A stretch of 64,000 bases of DNA from Clostridium sp. CAG:221 (GTDB lineage: Bacteria > Bacillota > Clostridia > Clostridiales > Clostridiaceae), in assembly GCA_000435835.1 (NCBI GenBank), contig FR883384.1, forward strand, positions 69,135 to 133,134, in the 5' to 3' direction. Of this stretch, positions 17,087 to 26,712 are shown in pieces (within the stretch, counting starts at the first letter, position 1; every line of letters begins with the position of its first letter). A program made the translations under genes and the position numbers. The notes under the pieces were generated by a model that saw nothing but the letters and a program-made list of their open reading frames with translations, was not told the origin of the DNA and searched no databases.

Positions 17087-19588
17087 ATGAAAAGAAAGTC
17101 ATTATCTAAAAAATTAGTATTTTTAGTTGTTATGGCAACAACAATGAGTAATTTTACTGCTTATGCAGGGGAAATGCATAAGGATGAAACTGTATATGTA
17201 ATTTTAGATGAAAATGGAAAACCAACAAGTAATATTGTATCAGATAAAATAAGTAGTGATGAGGTATTAGGTGAATTTGAAGATAAATCATCTTTGAGTA
17301 ATATAAAAAATGTTAAAAGTGATGAGAAAGCGAAGATAAATGGTGAGACTTTAAAATGGAATGTTAATTCTAATGAATTATATTATGAAGGCAATAGTGA
17401 AAAAGAGCTTCCTTTAAATATAGAAATAAAATATGAATTTAATAATAAAGAAGTGGATCCTAAAGATGTTTTAGGCAAAGAAGGATCATTTAAGATAAGT
17501 ATTAATGTAAAGAATAATAAATATGAAACAAAGAAGATTAAAGGAGAAGATAGAAAGATATATCTTCCAATATTGACAGCCACAGAATGTATATTGCCTA
17601 ATGATGTTTTCTCTAATATTAAGGTAAGTGCAGGGAAGATTATAGATGATGGAAGCAATTCAATGATAACTTTAATTTCCATACCAGGGTTAGAGGAGTC
17701 TTTGAATTTAAATGAATTAACCAAGGGTATTAAGAAAAAGGAAAATATTTTTGATATTCAGTTAAAGGATAGTATAGAGATAGAAGGAAATACTACAGAT
17801 TTTCAAGTACCTTATATAGCATTAGTGGGTACAGTTATTAATGAAGAACTTGATGGATTAGATGAAGTAGAATCTTTTTCAGATATAAAAGATAAATTAA
17901 ATCAATTAGAAGAAGGTGGAGAGGAACTACTAAATGGACAAAAAGAGTTACAAGAAAATTACATTTTATTCGATGAAGGGGTAGACAAGGCTGCTTCAGG
18001 CAGTGAAGATTTAAATAGTGGATTATCACAGTTAAATGATAAGATTCCTACAATAAAAGCTGGAATGATAGAATTAAGGGATGGAATAAATCAATTGTAT
18101 GGAAAGTCTCCTGAATTAGTTCAGGGTATTAAGGATATGAGTGATGGAGCAAGAGAATTAAATGATGGTATTAGTCAAATAAATAATAAAGCACCGGAAT
18201 TATATAATGGAACAACAGAACTAAATAGTGGATTAAATGAATTGCAAAGTAAGATTCCAGGACTTGAAGGAGGAATAACTGCAGTAGATAATGGAATAAA
18301 TACTGTCAATGATAATATGCAAACATTAGCTGCTGGCGCTACTTCATTAAATGAAGGGTTAGCAAGTTTAAATGATTCAGAAAGTATATTTACAGAAGGG
18401 GTAAATGGATTTACATCTAGTATAAAGAGTTTAAGAGATGGATATAATCAAATAGATTTTGGTATTAAGGCAGCAAAAGATGGCAGTTCCCAACTTAAGA
18501 TTGGACTAAGTGAAGGAATAAATGATATAGGACGTCTAAGAGATTCTACTGATACTATAGATGGTTTAAATCTTCAAATAAATCAGGTATATGAAGCTAT
18601 AAAAGAATCAAATCCAGAGGCAGCAGAACAATTACTTAATATAAGTAATTCTTTAAGTTATGTATCAACAGCACAGAGAGAAGGAATAGATGAAGTTATA
18701 AGTAAATCTAATGAAGCATTATTAGCAGCAGGTCAGCTTGAGGGAGGGCTAAGTGAAGTGTCAGAGGGCTCTAACTCTTTTATGGAAAATTTTGATGCTC
18801 TTGTTAATGGAGCAGATAATATAAATACAAGTGCTTTGCAAATTAAAGAAGGAGTTACTAATTTATATGCTGGAAGTAATGATTTGGTAAATGGAGCTAA
18901 TGAATTATATGTAGGAACAAGTAATTTAGCAGAAGGAAGCTCAAGTTTAAAAAGTGCTTCTGGTGAATTGGAATCAGGAGTAAATAGGTTAGCGGAAGGA
19001 AGTAGTAAGTTAGTTGAAGGAACTAGTACTTTCAAAGATGGAGTAAGTAGGCTGGCAGAAGGAAGCAATAGCTTGTCAGAAGGAGGAAAGACATTAGAGT
19101 CTGCTTCAAGCGAATTAAGTACAGGCGTTGAAGCCTTGGCAAAAGGAGGAAATGAACTTGCTGATGGAGGATCAGTGTTAAGTGATGCAGTAGGAAAGCT
19201 TGCTGAAGGTAGTAGTGAATTAGCAGGTGGTACTAGCACACTGAGAGATAAATCAAAACAGGTGTTAGAAGCCACAGGTAAGCTTGTGGATGGAACAAAG
19301 CAGATAAAAGAAGAGGGGCTAGATCAAATTTGTAATTTGGGAAATGAGGCAGTAGATTCTATAGAGGAATTGAAAGATGTAAAAAATGAGTTAGTGAAAA
19401 TGGCAGATGACTATGGATTATACTCAGGAATAAATGAAAATATGACTGGCAATATTAAATTTATTATGAGGACAGAAGCCATAAAAGCAGAAAATAAAAA
19501 GAGTAGTAAAGTAGAGAATAAAAAAACAGTTAAAACAGATGATGAAGGATTTTTTAGTAAATTATTAGCTAAATTTAAAAATCTATAG
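17087..19588 (+). CDS. Secreted YhgE/Pip-like repeat protein
   Basis: An 833 aa protein with a signal peptide (basic MKRKSLSKK, hydrophobic core, likely cleavage after TAYAG). Residues about 30-255 form a beta-rich domain. From about 265 to 760 it is built of imperfect 7-11-residue repeats such as LAEGSSKLVEGTSTFKDG and LSEGGKTLESASSELSTG, the X-L-x-x-G-x-x pattern of YhgE/Pip and MmpL-associated proteins; these probably form a long helical rod. Unlike full YhgE proteins I see no C-terminal membrane block; the end is basic (FFSKLLAKFKNL). It starts immediately after the MMPL stop codon and is presumably a partner of that exporter. Confidence 0.85.
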   Translation: MKRKSLSKKLVFLVVMATTMSNFTAYAGEMHKDETVYVILDENGKPTSNIVSDKISSDEVLGEFEDKSSLSNIKNVKSDEKAKINGETLKWNVNSNELYYEGNSEKELPLNIEIKYEFNNKEVDPKDVLGKEGSFKISINVKNNKYETKKIKGEDRKIYLPILTATECILPNDVFSNIKVSAGKIIDDGSNSMITLISIPGLEESLNLNELTKGIKKKENIFDIQLKDSIEIEGNTTDFQVPYIALVGTVINEELDGLDEVESFSDIKDKLNQLEEGGEELLNGQKELQENYILFDEGVDKAASGSEDLNSGLSQLNDKIPTIKAGMIELRDGINQLYGKSPELVQGIKDMSDGARELNDGISQINNKAPELYNGTTELNSGLNELQSKIPGLEGGITAVDNGINTVNDNMQTLAAGATSLNEGLASLNDSESIFTEGVNGFTSSIKSLRDGYNQIDFGIKAAKDGSSQLKIGLSEGINDIGRLRDSTDTIDGLNLQINQVYEAIKESNPEAAEQLLNISNSLSYVSTAQREGIDEVISKSNEALLAAGQLEGGLSEVSEGSNSFMENFDALVNGADNINTSALQIKEGVTNLYAGSNDLVNGANELYVGTSNLAEGSSSLKSASGELESGVNRLAEGSSKLVEGTSTFKDGVSRLAEGSNSLSEGGKTLESASSELSTGVEALAKGGNELADGGSVLSDAVGKLAEGSSELAGGTSTLRDKSKQVLEATGKLVDGTKQIKEEGLDQICNLGNEAVDSIEELKDVKNELVKMADDYGLYSGINENMTGNIKFIMRTEAIKAENKKSSKVENKKTVKTDDEGFFSKLLAKFKNL

Positions 19589-19599
19589 ATAATTTAAAG

Positions 19600-19637
19600 G
19601 AGCTGAGCACTAATTATTTAGTGCTACAGTTCTTTTT
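19600..19637 (+). terminator. Rho-independent terminator of the MMPL operon
   Basis: AGCACTAA (19606-19613) pairs with TTAGTGCT (19618-19625), extended outward by GAGCTG with CAGTTC, and followed by TTTTTT. It ends the two-gene exporter unit. Confidence 0.88.
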
Positions 19638-19791
19638 TCTAAAAAAGGAATAAAAAAAATAATTGGAAAATAATATAAAATATGGTAATATAAACTATAG
19701 AAAGTGAATCTATATTAAAAAATAAAAGTTGGTTTAAAGGGGATGAAGGTATTTAAAGCAGGCTTAATTTTAATTTGTGGGAGGAATAAGA

Positions 19792-20757
19792 ATGAAAAGA
19801 AAATTAATTTTAATGGCAATAATTGCTTTTAGCGGATTTTCAATAGAAGCCAATGCAGCAGTAAATGATGAAGCCTTATCTAATGTGCAAAATAAGATGA
19901 TAGAGTATATTAATAATTACTCATTTACTAATAATGCCGATGAAAGTGCAACAGAAGGTACAACTAATAATACAGTTGATTTTAATTGGAGCGATTATGT
20001 AAATAATGCAGGTAATGTTTATAAAGATGCAGTAGAGCAAATTGTAAGTGAACTTCCTGAAATAACTGTTCCTGAAACATCAGTACAGTCCCCAGAAACT
20101 TCAGAAGCACCAGATATTTCTGTTACACCAGACATTACAGAAGATTCAGGTAGTATAAATGAAGATGTATTAATACAACCTTTTGTAATTGATAATATAT
20201 TAAGGATTGTTCATGTAGGAGAAAGCTATACAATCAATGTATTACATTCACCTGGTGAAGTAGTATTTACCAGTAGTAATCCAGAAGTAGCTACAGTTGA
20301 TGGAAATGGAAATGTAGTTGCTATAGCACCTGGTAAAGCATATATTACAGTTTCTACAGCTGATAGTTGTAGAACTAGAAAAGCAGTTGTAAGGGTTTTA
20401 GGAGAAAATGAACTTCCAGATGTTGATTTACCAGATACTGATAACGATATTAATATTGATACTGACATTAATATTGGTAATGATAATAACATTAATATAG
20501 ATATAAGTATAAATAAACCATCAGGTAATTGGCCATCAATTAATTGGCCAACAGGCGGAACAATAGGCGGAACAACAGGTGGAACAATTGGAAGCTTAGG
20601 AAGTGCTAATAAGATATCAACTACACCTACAACATTAAGTAGTACTAAGGGAACATCAACTTCAACATTGCCTAATACTGGTGCACCAATACCAGTGGAA
20701 GCAATTGGGGTACTATCATTATTAGGTGGTTTAGGAATTTATAAGAAGAGAAAATAA
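19792..20757 (+). CDS. LPXTG-anchored surface protein with a BIG2-type domain
   Basis: A 321 aa surface protein. It has a signal peptide (MKRKLILMAIIAFSGFSIEANA), a Ser/Thr/Pro/Glu-rich spacer, a bacterial Ig-like domain (FTSSNPEVATVDGNGNVVAI, APGKAYITVSTAD), an Asp/Asn/Ile repeat tract, a Gly/Thr tract and a C-terminal sorting signal: LPNTG, a hydrophobic stretch and the basic tail YKKRK. A sortase should link it to peptidoglycan. The start ATG 19792 is set by GGGAGG at 19779-19784. It follows the MMPL operon terminator, so it has its own promoter, though position and topology suggest a shared envelope role. Confidence 0.9.
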   Translation: MKRKLILMAIIAFSGFSIEANAAVNDEALSNVQNKMIEYINNYSFTNNADESATEGTTNNTVDFNWSDYVNNAGNVYKDAVEQIVSELPEITVPETSVQSPETSEAPDISVTPDITEDSGSINEDVLIQPFVIDNILRIVHVGESYTINVLHSPGEVVFTSSNPEVATVDGNGNVVAIAPGKAYITVSTADSCRTRKAVVRVLGENELPDVDLPDTDNDINIDTDINIGNDNNINIDISINKPSGNWPSINWPTGGTIGGTTGGTIGSLGSANKISTTPTTLSSTKGTSTSTLPNTGAPIPVEAIGVLSLLGGLGIYKKRK

Positions 20758-20767
20758 TATTTAAAAG

Positions 20768-20793
20768 AAGGATCTAGTTTAGGTCCTTTTTTT
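20768..20793 (+). terminator. Rho-independent terminator after the LPXTG gene
   Basis: AAGGATC (20768-20774) pairs with GGTCCTT (20782-20788), one wobble, followed by a run of T. Confidence 0.8.
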
Positions 20794-20917
20794 ACGTAAA
20801 AAAACTTTAACTTTAATGTTTTTTATAGTAATAAATAAAAATTAATTAATAAAAGAAAAAGTTGTAATATTATGGTACAATAAATGTGTATAATATAAAA
20901 TTTAGTGAGGTATTTAG

Positions 20918-22939
20918 ATGAGTTTATTTAATAAAATATTAGGGAAAAAAGAACAGGGTACAAAAACTAATGAAGAAATTAAAAAAAAAGATGTAAATGA
21001 TTTAAATGTGAAGAAGATTAATAGCTCCACTGATAGTGGAGAAAGTAAGATAACAAATATTTCAATAGATAAATCTTCTAAAGAAAATGTAAAGATGATG
21101 AATATTATTGACCAAAATGGAAAAAGAATACAGATTACTATGGATGAGTGGAGAGAAAAAGTTCTACCAATTGCCTTAAAAAATCATTGGGATAATGCTA
21201 ATTTGTTATATAACGATGTACTAAAGGCAATTCAAAACAATTTTATAAGTGATGTGGAAGATGCAGCAATGCATTTGAAAGAAATAGATACAATAAAGGA
21301 AAGAGGTTATAATACATTAGCAATAATTTATTTAAAAAATAAAGAGTTTAATAAAGCTAATGAATTATTATTAGAATATCTAGAAAGTAATCCAAAGACA
21401 GGAACAATACTTACTAATTTAGCTAAGAGTTATTATGGAAAAGATGAAAAAGAAAAGGCAATGGAAGTTTTATGGGAAGGACTTACTATTAATCCAAATC
21501 AAAACAACGGTCTTCCATGGTATGCATCTATATGTAAAGATAAAGATGGAATGGAAGGATATATAGATGCTTTAAGAAGAGCAAGTGAAATAAAGGGAAG
21601 TTGGCTTCCACAATTTCTTTTAGCAAGACATGAGTTAAATGAAAAAAATATTGAAAGTGCAAAAGAATTTCTAAAAATTGCTTTAAGTCAAGGTCATGTG
21701 ACACAAGAAGCGTTACTTGTGATTTCAGGAGAGTTAGGAGCTAAAGGTTATAGTAAAGAATTAATAGAATTAGTGGAACCAGTATACGATTTTAATAAAA
21801 ATGATATTAGAGTAGGTTTAAACTTATTACAGGCATATCTTCAAAATAAAGAAATTGAAAAAGGGGAAAACCTGTTAAATAAGTTAATGATGCTAGAGAG
21901 ACCAGATTTAAAAAATGCACTACTTAAAATATCTAATAAGTTTGATAAGCTTAAGATTGAAGAAAAAGCATCTACACCAAAAAAAGATGTACAGATAAAT
22001 ATGATGGTACTAGATAATCCAGTTTGGGGGCATGGTCTTAAAACAAGTAAATGGTTTATTAATAATAAAGAAGTAAAGGGTAATATAGCAGTTCTTCCTT
22101 ACGCAGATGAAACTATAAGGGAAAAAGAAATAAAAGGTTATCAAAAAGATAATGAAACAAGTATGTTATCAAGGGGGATTCCTCTATATGTAAGTGAAAT
22201 GATAAATTATTATACAGATTATAATAATAAGGTAGTAATGCCATTTGTAAGAGATTTTGGACCGGTTATAACAAATAAGCAATATAATGAAGCTGCTCTT
22301 GAAGATATAGGTAATAAAATAAATGCTGATATAGTTATTACAGGAAGTGTAATGAATGCAGAAATAGGATACTTAATAAAAAATACTATTTATAATATGA
22401 ATGATAAATCATCAAAGAAAATAGAGATGTTCATTCAAAAAGAGAACTTTGGTAATAGATTTAATGAGATGATAAAAGAGTTAAGAAGTGAATTAGGTGG
22501 ATATGATCAAAGTAATAATAAATTCTATAAGCTTGCTGAAGATAAGGAAGTGCTACATTATTTAGCATCATTAGGACATTCATTAACTCAAACTTTAATT
22601 CAAGGAAAGTTTGTAGATAAAGATTTACTTTTAGGTGAAAGAAATATACTTAATTGGTATTTAAATATGGTTATGGCTTATCCAGAAAATGAAGCAATTA
22701 AGATGATGCTTGTTTCAGGAATTGAAAAAAGCAAGGAATACGGATCAAAGGTATATTTAGAATTTAAAAAGCAAACTTTAACAGTGATGATGAAGAGTAA
22801 GAATGAAGAAATTAAGAAGAGATTAATACCGGAAATTTACAAAATATATGGTATGGATAATGAGCTGAAGGCATTAAAAGAAAAGCTAACAAATGAAAGC
22901 AGTGATAAAGAATATATAAAATGGCTAAATAATATTTAA
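20918..22939 (+). CDS. TPR-repeat protein, function unknown
   Basis: A 673 aa cytoplasmic protein. The first 70 residues are charged and low complexity. Residues about 130-350 contain tetratricopeptide repeats, for example GYNTLAIIYLKNKEFNKANELLLEYLESNP followed by a second unit ending in GLTINP. The remainder (DNPVWGHGLKTSKWFINNK and beyond) is a conserved-looking alpha/beta segment with a motif like INADIVITGSVM. TPR arrays mediate protein contacts. The start ATG 20918 has only a weak site (GTGAGG). It precedes acetate kinase but a promoter between them suggests separate expression. Confidence 0.8.
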   Translation: MSLFNKILGKKEQGTKTNEEIKKKDVNDLNVKKINSSTDSGESKITNISIDKSSKENVKMMNIIDQNGKRIQITMDEWREKVLPIALKNHWDNANLLYNDVLKAIQNNFISDVEDAAMHLKEIDTIKERGYNTLAIIYLKNKEFNKANELLLEYLESNPKTGTILTNLAKSYYGKDEKEKAMEVLWEGLTINPNQNNGLPWYASICKDKDGMEGYIDALRRASEIKGSWLPQFLLARHELNEKNIESAKEFLKIALSQGHVTQEALLVISGELGAKGYSKELIELVEPVYDFNKNDIRVGLNLLQAYLQNKEIEKGENLLNKLMMLERPDLKNALLKISNKFDKLKIEEKASTPKKDVQINMMVLDNPVWGHGLKTSKWFINNKEVKGNIAVLPYADETIREKEIKGYQKDNETSMLSRGIPLYVSEMINYYTDYNNKVVMPFVRDFGPVITNKQYNEAALEDIGNKINADIVITGSVMNAEIGYLIKNTIYNMNDKSSKKIEMFIQKENFGNRFNEMIKELRSELGGYDQSNNKFYKLAEDKEVLHYLASLGHSLTQTLIQGKFVDKDLLLGERNILNWYLNMVMAYPENEAIKMMLVSGIEKSKEYGSKVYLEFKKQTLTVMMKSKNEEIKKRLIPEIYKIYGMDNELKALKEKLTNESSDKEYIKWLNNI

Positions 22940-22959
22940 TACTGTATATAGTAGTAAAA

Positions 22960-22987
22960 TTGACTGACAATTCTGAAAGGTTAGAAT
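22960..22987 (+). promoter_or_regulatory. Predicted promoter of ackA
   Basis: TTGACT (22960-22965), a 16 bp spacer and TAGAAT (22982-22987), about 100 bp upstream of the ackA start. Confidence 0.6.
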
Positions 22988-23085
22988 AATGAATTATTTT
23001 TAATTTCTAAAAATTTATAGTACAATAATAGCTGAGTACAACATAGTTATTAGATTAAAAGTGAGATGAAAAAGGAGTAAGAGAG

Positions 23086-24279
23086 TTGAAGACATTAGTT
23101 ATTAATTGTGGAAGTTCTTCATTAAAATATCAATTAATCGATATGAGTAATGAAGAATCAATGGTTCAAGGTTTAGTTGAAAGAATAGGGATTGAAGGTT
23201 CTGCTTTAACACAAAAGACACCAGGAAAAGGTAAACATGTTATTAATACAGAAATAAAAGATCATAAAGATGCAATAAAATTAGTATTAGAAGCATTAGT
23301 AAATGAAGAATATGGTGTTATTAAATCAATGGATGAGATTTCAGCAGTTGGACACAGAGTAGTTCATGGTGGGGAAAAATATTCAGAATCAGTATTAATT
23401 ACTGATGAAGTTTTAGATTCAATAAGAGATTGTATTGCTTTAGCACCTTTACACAATCCACCAAATATAATAGGAATTGAATCTTGTAGAGAATTAATGC
23501 CAAATATTCCAATGGTAGCAGTGTTTGATACAGCATTCCATCAAACAATGCCAAAGAATGCTTATATTTGTCCATTACCATATGAGTTATATGAAAAATA
23601 TGGTGTAAGAAAATATGGATTCCACGGAACATCACATAAATATGTTTCAAATAAGGTTGCTGAAGTAATGGGAAAATATATTAAAGATTTAAAGATAGTT
23701 ACATGCCACTTAGGAAATGGTTGTTCTTTAGCAGCAGTTAAAGGTGGAAAATCAATAGATACTTCTATGGGATTCACACCATTAGCAGGAATAATGATGG
23801 GAACAAGAGCAGGAAGCATAGATCCATCTGTTATATCTTTCTTAATTGAAGAAAAAGGATATACAATAGAACAAGTTGATGAAATGTTAAATAAGAAATC
23901 AGGAGTTTTAGGAGTTTCAGGAGTTTCATCAGATTTTAGAGATGTAAGAGCAGCGGCACAAGAGGGAAATGAAAGAGCACAGCTTGCTTTAGATATATTC
24001 CATTATAAAATTAGAACTCAAATTGCAGCATATGCAGGTGCAATGGGAGGAATTGATGTTATAGTGTTTACAGCAGGAATTGGTGAAAATGCAGCTTTAG
24101 TTAGAAGTGAAAGCTTAAAAGGATTAGAGTTCTTAGGATTCAATTTAGATGCTAAGAAAAATGAAATAGCAGGAGAAATTGGTGAAATATCAACTGACGA
24201 TTCAAGAGTTAAAGTATATGTTATACCAACTAATGAAGAGTTAATGATAGCAAGAGATACTGCAAGATTAGCACAATAA
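23086..24279 (+). CDS. ackA: Acetate kinase
   Basis: AckA converts acetyl phosphate and ADP to acetate and ATP, the final energy-yielding step of acetate fermentation. The family signatures are complete: VINCGSSSLKYQLID at the N-terminus, GHRVVHGGEKYSES, VFDTAFHQTMP, RKYGFHGTSHKYVS, HLGNGCSLAAVKGGKS and FTAGIGENAALVR. The length of 397 aa is standard. The start is TTG 23086 after AAAGGAG. In many clostridia pta sits directly upstream; here a TPR gene does instead, so phosphotransacetylase must be encoded elsewhere if present. A strong terminator follows. Confidence 0.98.
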   Translation: MKTLVINCGSSSLKYQLIDMSNEESMVQGLVERIGIEGSALTQKTPGKGKHVINTEIKDHKDAIKLVLEALVNEEYGVIKSMDEISAVGHRVVHGGEKYSESVLITDEVLDSIRDCIALAPLHNPPNIIGIESCRELMPNIPMVAVFDTAFHQTMPKNAYICPLPYELYEKYGVRKYGFHGTSHKYVSNKVAEVMGKYIKDLKIVTCHLGNGCSLAAVKGGKSIDTSMGFTPLAGIMMGTRAGSIDPSVISFLIEEKGYTIEQVDEMLNKKSGVLGVSGVSSDFRDVRAAAQEGNERAQLALDIFHYKIRTQIAAYAGAMGGIDVIVFTAGIGENAALVRSESLKGLEFLGFNLDAKKNEIAGEIGEISTDDSRVKVYVIPTNEELMIARDTARLAQ

Positions 24280-24282
24280 TTT

Positions 24283-24320
24283 AAAGCATCAAGATAACTT
24301 AGATTATCTTGATGCTTTTT
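24283..24320 (+). terminator. Rho-independent terminator of ackA
   Basis: A perfect 15 bp stem, 24283-24297 with 24304-24318 (AAAGCATCAAGATAA and complement), six-base loop, then T-run. Confidence 0.93.
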
Positions 24321-24349
24321 ATGTTATTATATTATAAGAGGTGTAAATT

Positions 24350-25291
24350 ATGTATAAAAATATTAACGGTAGTTTTTTATATTTCATTAATTATCAGGAT
24401 AATGAAAGAGAACTATGCAAAATGGAAATGAGATGCCTTTTTAATAGAGAGATTAATGAAAAATACTTTTTTTCGGATATAGATATAAATGCGTCTAAAA
24501 GCCCATTTATTAAAAGTAAAATTAAAATAATCTATAGTGATGAATCCTTAGATAGAATGGTAAGAAAAATTAAAGAAGATAATTTATCTTATGACGACTT
24601 TAAAGTAAGCTATGTAAAGTCTGAGCAAGGCGATGTTCAGTATGAGGATAGGTTAGAAGCTACTAGAAAAATAGGCTTTGTAGTTAATGGATATCCAGAT
24701 ATGCACAAACCACGAAATCCACTAGCAGTTACTAAAATCAATGGTTTGTGGATTTTTGGAGAATATGAAAGAAATGATTTTAAGTGGCAAAAACATAATG
24801 ATAAACCATATTCATATTCAAATGCATTGGGATTAAGGATGGCCAGAGCATTAGTAAATATAGCAATGAAAGATAATGAAGAAGGAACACTTATAGATCC
24901 GTGCTGTGGTGTAGGTACAGTAGTTATTGAAGCTTTAGATTTAGGTATAAAGGTTAAGGGGTGCGAAATAAGTAAGCAAATTGCATATAATGCTAGAGAA
25001 AATGTAGAGTTTTTAGGATATCTTAGAGATACGATAGTCTGTTATGATATGCATAAGATAAAAGATAAATATGACTCAGCAATTATTGATATTCCTTATG
25101 GATTATTTTCTCCAGTAACATTAGAGGAACAGAAAGCAATAATACATACAGCAAGAAATATATGTGAAAAAATGGTTATAGTAACTTTTGAAGATATGGA
25201 AAAATTTATTGTTGAAGCGGGATTTTCCGTTATAGATAAGTGTGTTGTACCAAAAGGAAATTTTAAAAGACATATACTTGTATGTGTATAA
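24350..25291 (+). CDS. SAM-dependent nucleic-acid methyltransferase (UPF0020/Trm11-like)
   Basis: A 313 aa protein whose C-terminal half is a Rossmann methyltransferase. The SAM-binding motif is LIDPCCGVGTVVIEAL and the catalytic motif is IIDIPYGLFSP, corresponding to the (D/N)PPY motif of N-methyltransferases acting on RNA or DNA bases. The N-terminal half probably binds substrate but shows no clear THUMP domain. This architecture suggests an N2-guanosine or similar RNA methylase. The start ATG 24350 follows AGAGGTG. It stands alone between two terminators. Confidence 0.82.
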   Translation: MYKNINGSFLYFINYQDNERELCKMEMRCLFNREINEKYFFSDIDINASKSPFIKSKIKIIYSDESLDRMVRKIKEDNLSYDDFKVSYVKSEQGDVQYEDRLEATRKIGFVVNGYPDMHKPRNPLAVTKINGLWIFGEYERNDFKWQKHNDKPYSYSNALGLRMARALVNIAMKDNEEGTLIDPCCGVGTVVIEALDLGIKVKGCEISKQIAYNARENVEFLGYLRDTIVCYDMHKIKDKYDSAIIDIPYGLFSPVTLEEQKAIIHTARNICEKMVIVTFEDMEKFIVEAGFSVIDKCVVPKGNFKRHILVCV

Positions 25292-25294
25292 ATA

Positions 25295-25333
25295 AAAAAA
25301 TTAACCAGTATTATAACTGGTTAATTTTTTTTT
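25295..25333. terminator. Bidirectional terminator overlapping the end of the AI-2E permease gene
   Basis: A 15 bp stem, 25295-25309 with 25316-25330 (AAAAAATTAACCAGT and complement), with A-run and T-run on both sides. The stop codon of the minus-strand gene (25311-25313) lies in the loop, so the last codons of that gene form one arm. Confidence 0.88.
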
Positions 25334-26483
25334 CATACCATAAATTAAATAATATCCTAAAAGATGCAGCTAAAGGAACAGCTATAAGCATTCCTATAAG
25401 ACCAAAAGCATTTCCACCAATTATTATGGCAAGCATCGTAAAGACTGCATGTAAGCCTACGCTTTCACCAACAATCTTAGGAGCTAGCAGATTATTATCA
25501 ATTTGCTGCACTATAAGCATTGCAATAATAGCATATATTATCTTAATAGGACGACCGCTAAGAAGTCCCATAATAGCTGCTAAAACTGTACCAACAATAG
25601 GGCCCACATACGGAATCATATTGCATATTCCAGCAATTACACCAATTACAATAGCATAGTCAATACCTACAATAGTAAGAGCAATAGATGATAATATACC
25701 TACAAATACTGCTTCTAATAATTGTCCACGGATAAATTTTGAAAATACATCATGAATTATTAAGAATATTTTCTTGGTATATATGCCAGCTTTACTTTTT
25801 CTGAATACTAAATAATAAAGTTTATTCCATAAGCCAATGAAGTATTCAGAATCTTTAAGAAGATAGATGCTTAGAACAATAGCAATTAAAAAGGAAGCAA
25901 TACTGCTACCTATAGACATTATGCTGGCAGTCATATTTCCAAGGTTAGTAATTAAGTAATTTTGAATAGAAGCCAGTATATCCACTATATATGGTTCCAA
26001 AGTATCTAGCAAAGGTATATTAAGTGATTTAATAGCCTGTGGAATAGTAGTGCTAGAAAGGGAATTACTGTTAATATAATTATTAATATCTGAGATTATA
26101 TTTACAATGGTAGTGTTTTTAGATAGTTGACCTCCTATCATAAAGTATATACCGCATATTAAAGCAAAAAATAATCCAATCACTAATACGTAAGATAAAA
26201 CTATAGAAAGTACTCTTCTATTAGATTCTTTCTTTATTTTATATAGCTTATTATTTCTAAATACTTTTTCTAAATACTTAGTTATTGGATATAATAAATA
26301 AGAAATAACTAAGGCAATTAATAGTGGTTTAATTAGCGAAAGAAAGCTCGCTAATAAAGATATAGCAGTTTTAAATATTAGCCCCAAATTGGACATTAAT
26401 TTAATGGCAATAAATATGGCTATAACAGTAAATATCACATATATAGAGTAAGTCAGTAGTTTTTTATCATAATCTATCTTCAT
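25311..26483 (-). CDS. AI-2E family transporter (YdiK/YtvI-type permease)
   Basis: A 390 aa polytopic membrane protein of the AI-2E/UPF0118 family. About eight hydrophobic segments are visible; the N-terminal half has two pairs of spans, then a loop of about 70 residues (QLSKNTTIVNIISDINNYI...), and the C-terminal half carries the conserved block GAIAGICNMIPYVGPIVG-like (here VIAGICNMIPYVGPIVGTV) followed by LLAPKIVGESVGLHAVFTM. Proposed roles include autoinducer export and Na+/H+ antiport; the function here is unknown. The start has TAGGAGG on the minus strand. It is monocistronic. Confidence 0.9.
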   Translation of the reverse strand: MKIDYDKKLLTYSIYVIFTVIAIFIAIKLMSNLGLIFKTAISLLASFLSLIKPLLIALVISYLLYPITKYLEKVFRNNKLYKIKKESNRRVLSIVLSYVLVIGLFFALICGIYFMIGGQLSKNTTIVNIISDINNYINSNSLSSTTIPQAIKSLNIPLLDTLEPYIVDILASIQNYLITNLGNMTASIMSIGSSIASFLIAIVLSIYLLKDSEYFIGLWNKLYYLVFRKSKAGIYTKKIFLIIHDVFSKFIRGQLLEAVFVGILSSIALTIVGIDYAIVIGVIAGICNMIPYVGPIVGTVLAAIMGLLSGRPIKIIYAIIAMLIVQQIDNNLLAPKIVGESVGLHAVFTMLAIIIGGNAFGLIGMLIAVPLAASFRILFNLWYEKKINQL

Positions 26484-26712
26484 TTTATCCTCCTAATTAA
26501 AATAAATATATAAATAACTTTAACATAATTAATAAGACTAATAAAAGAAGAAATGATAAATTAATATAAATTTAAGGAATAGTAAAATTAAAGAATGTTT
26601 AACAATAGTTAAAAAAGTGAAAAATGCTTATTTTAAAATCTATTTAAAAATATGCATAAATAGTATATAATTACTAAAGGGTAATAGAATGGAATAACAA
26701 GGGGTGTAGAAA

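Noticed and set aside
18733..19275. Long minus-strand open frame of 180 codons
   Set aside because: It lies wholly inside the repeat region of the secreted repeat protein. Its Ser/Pro/Leu-rich periodic sequence is the complement of the Gly/Ser/Glu repeat codons.
20430..20520. Asp/Ile/Asn repeat in the LPXTG protein as a CRISPR-like or tandem DNA repeat
   Set aside because: It is in frame, codon-based and irregular; it is a low-complexity protein linker.
25282..25659. Plus-strand open frame of 125 codons
   Set aside because: Antisense to the AI-2E-type permease; no start signal.
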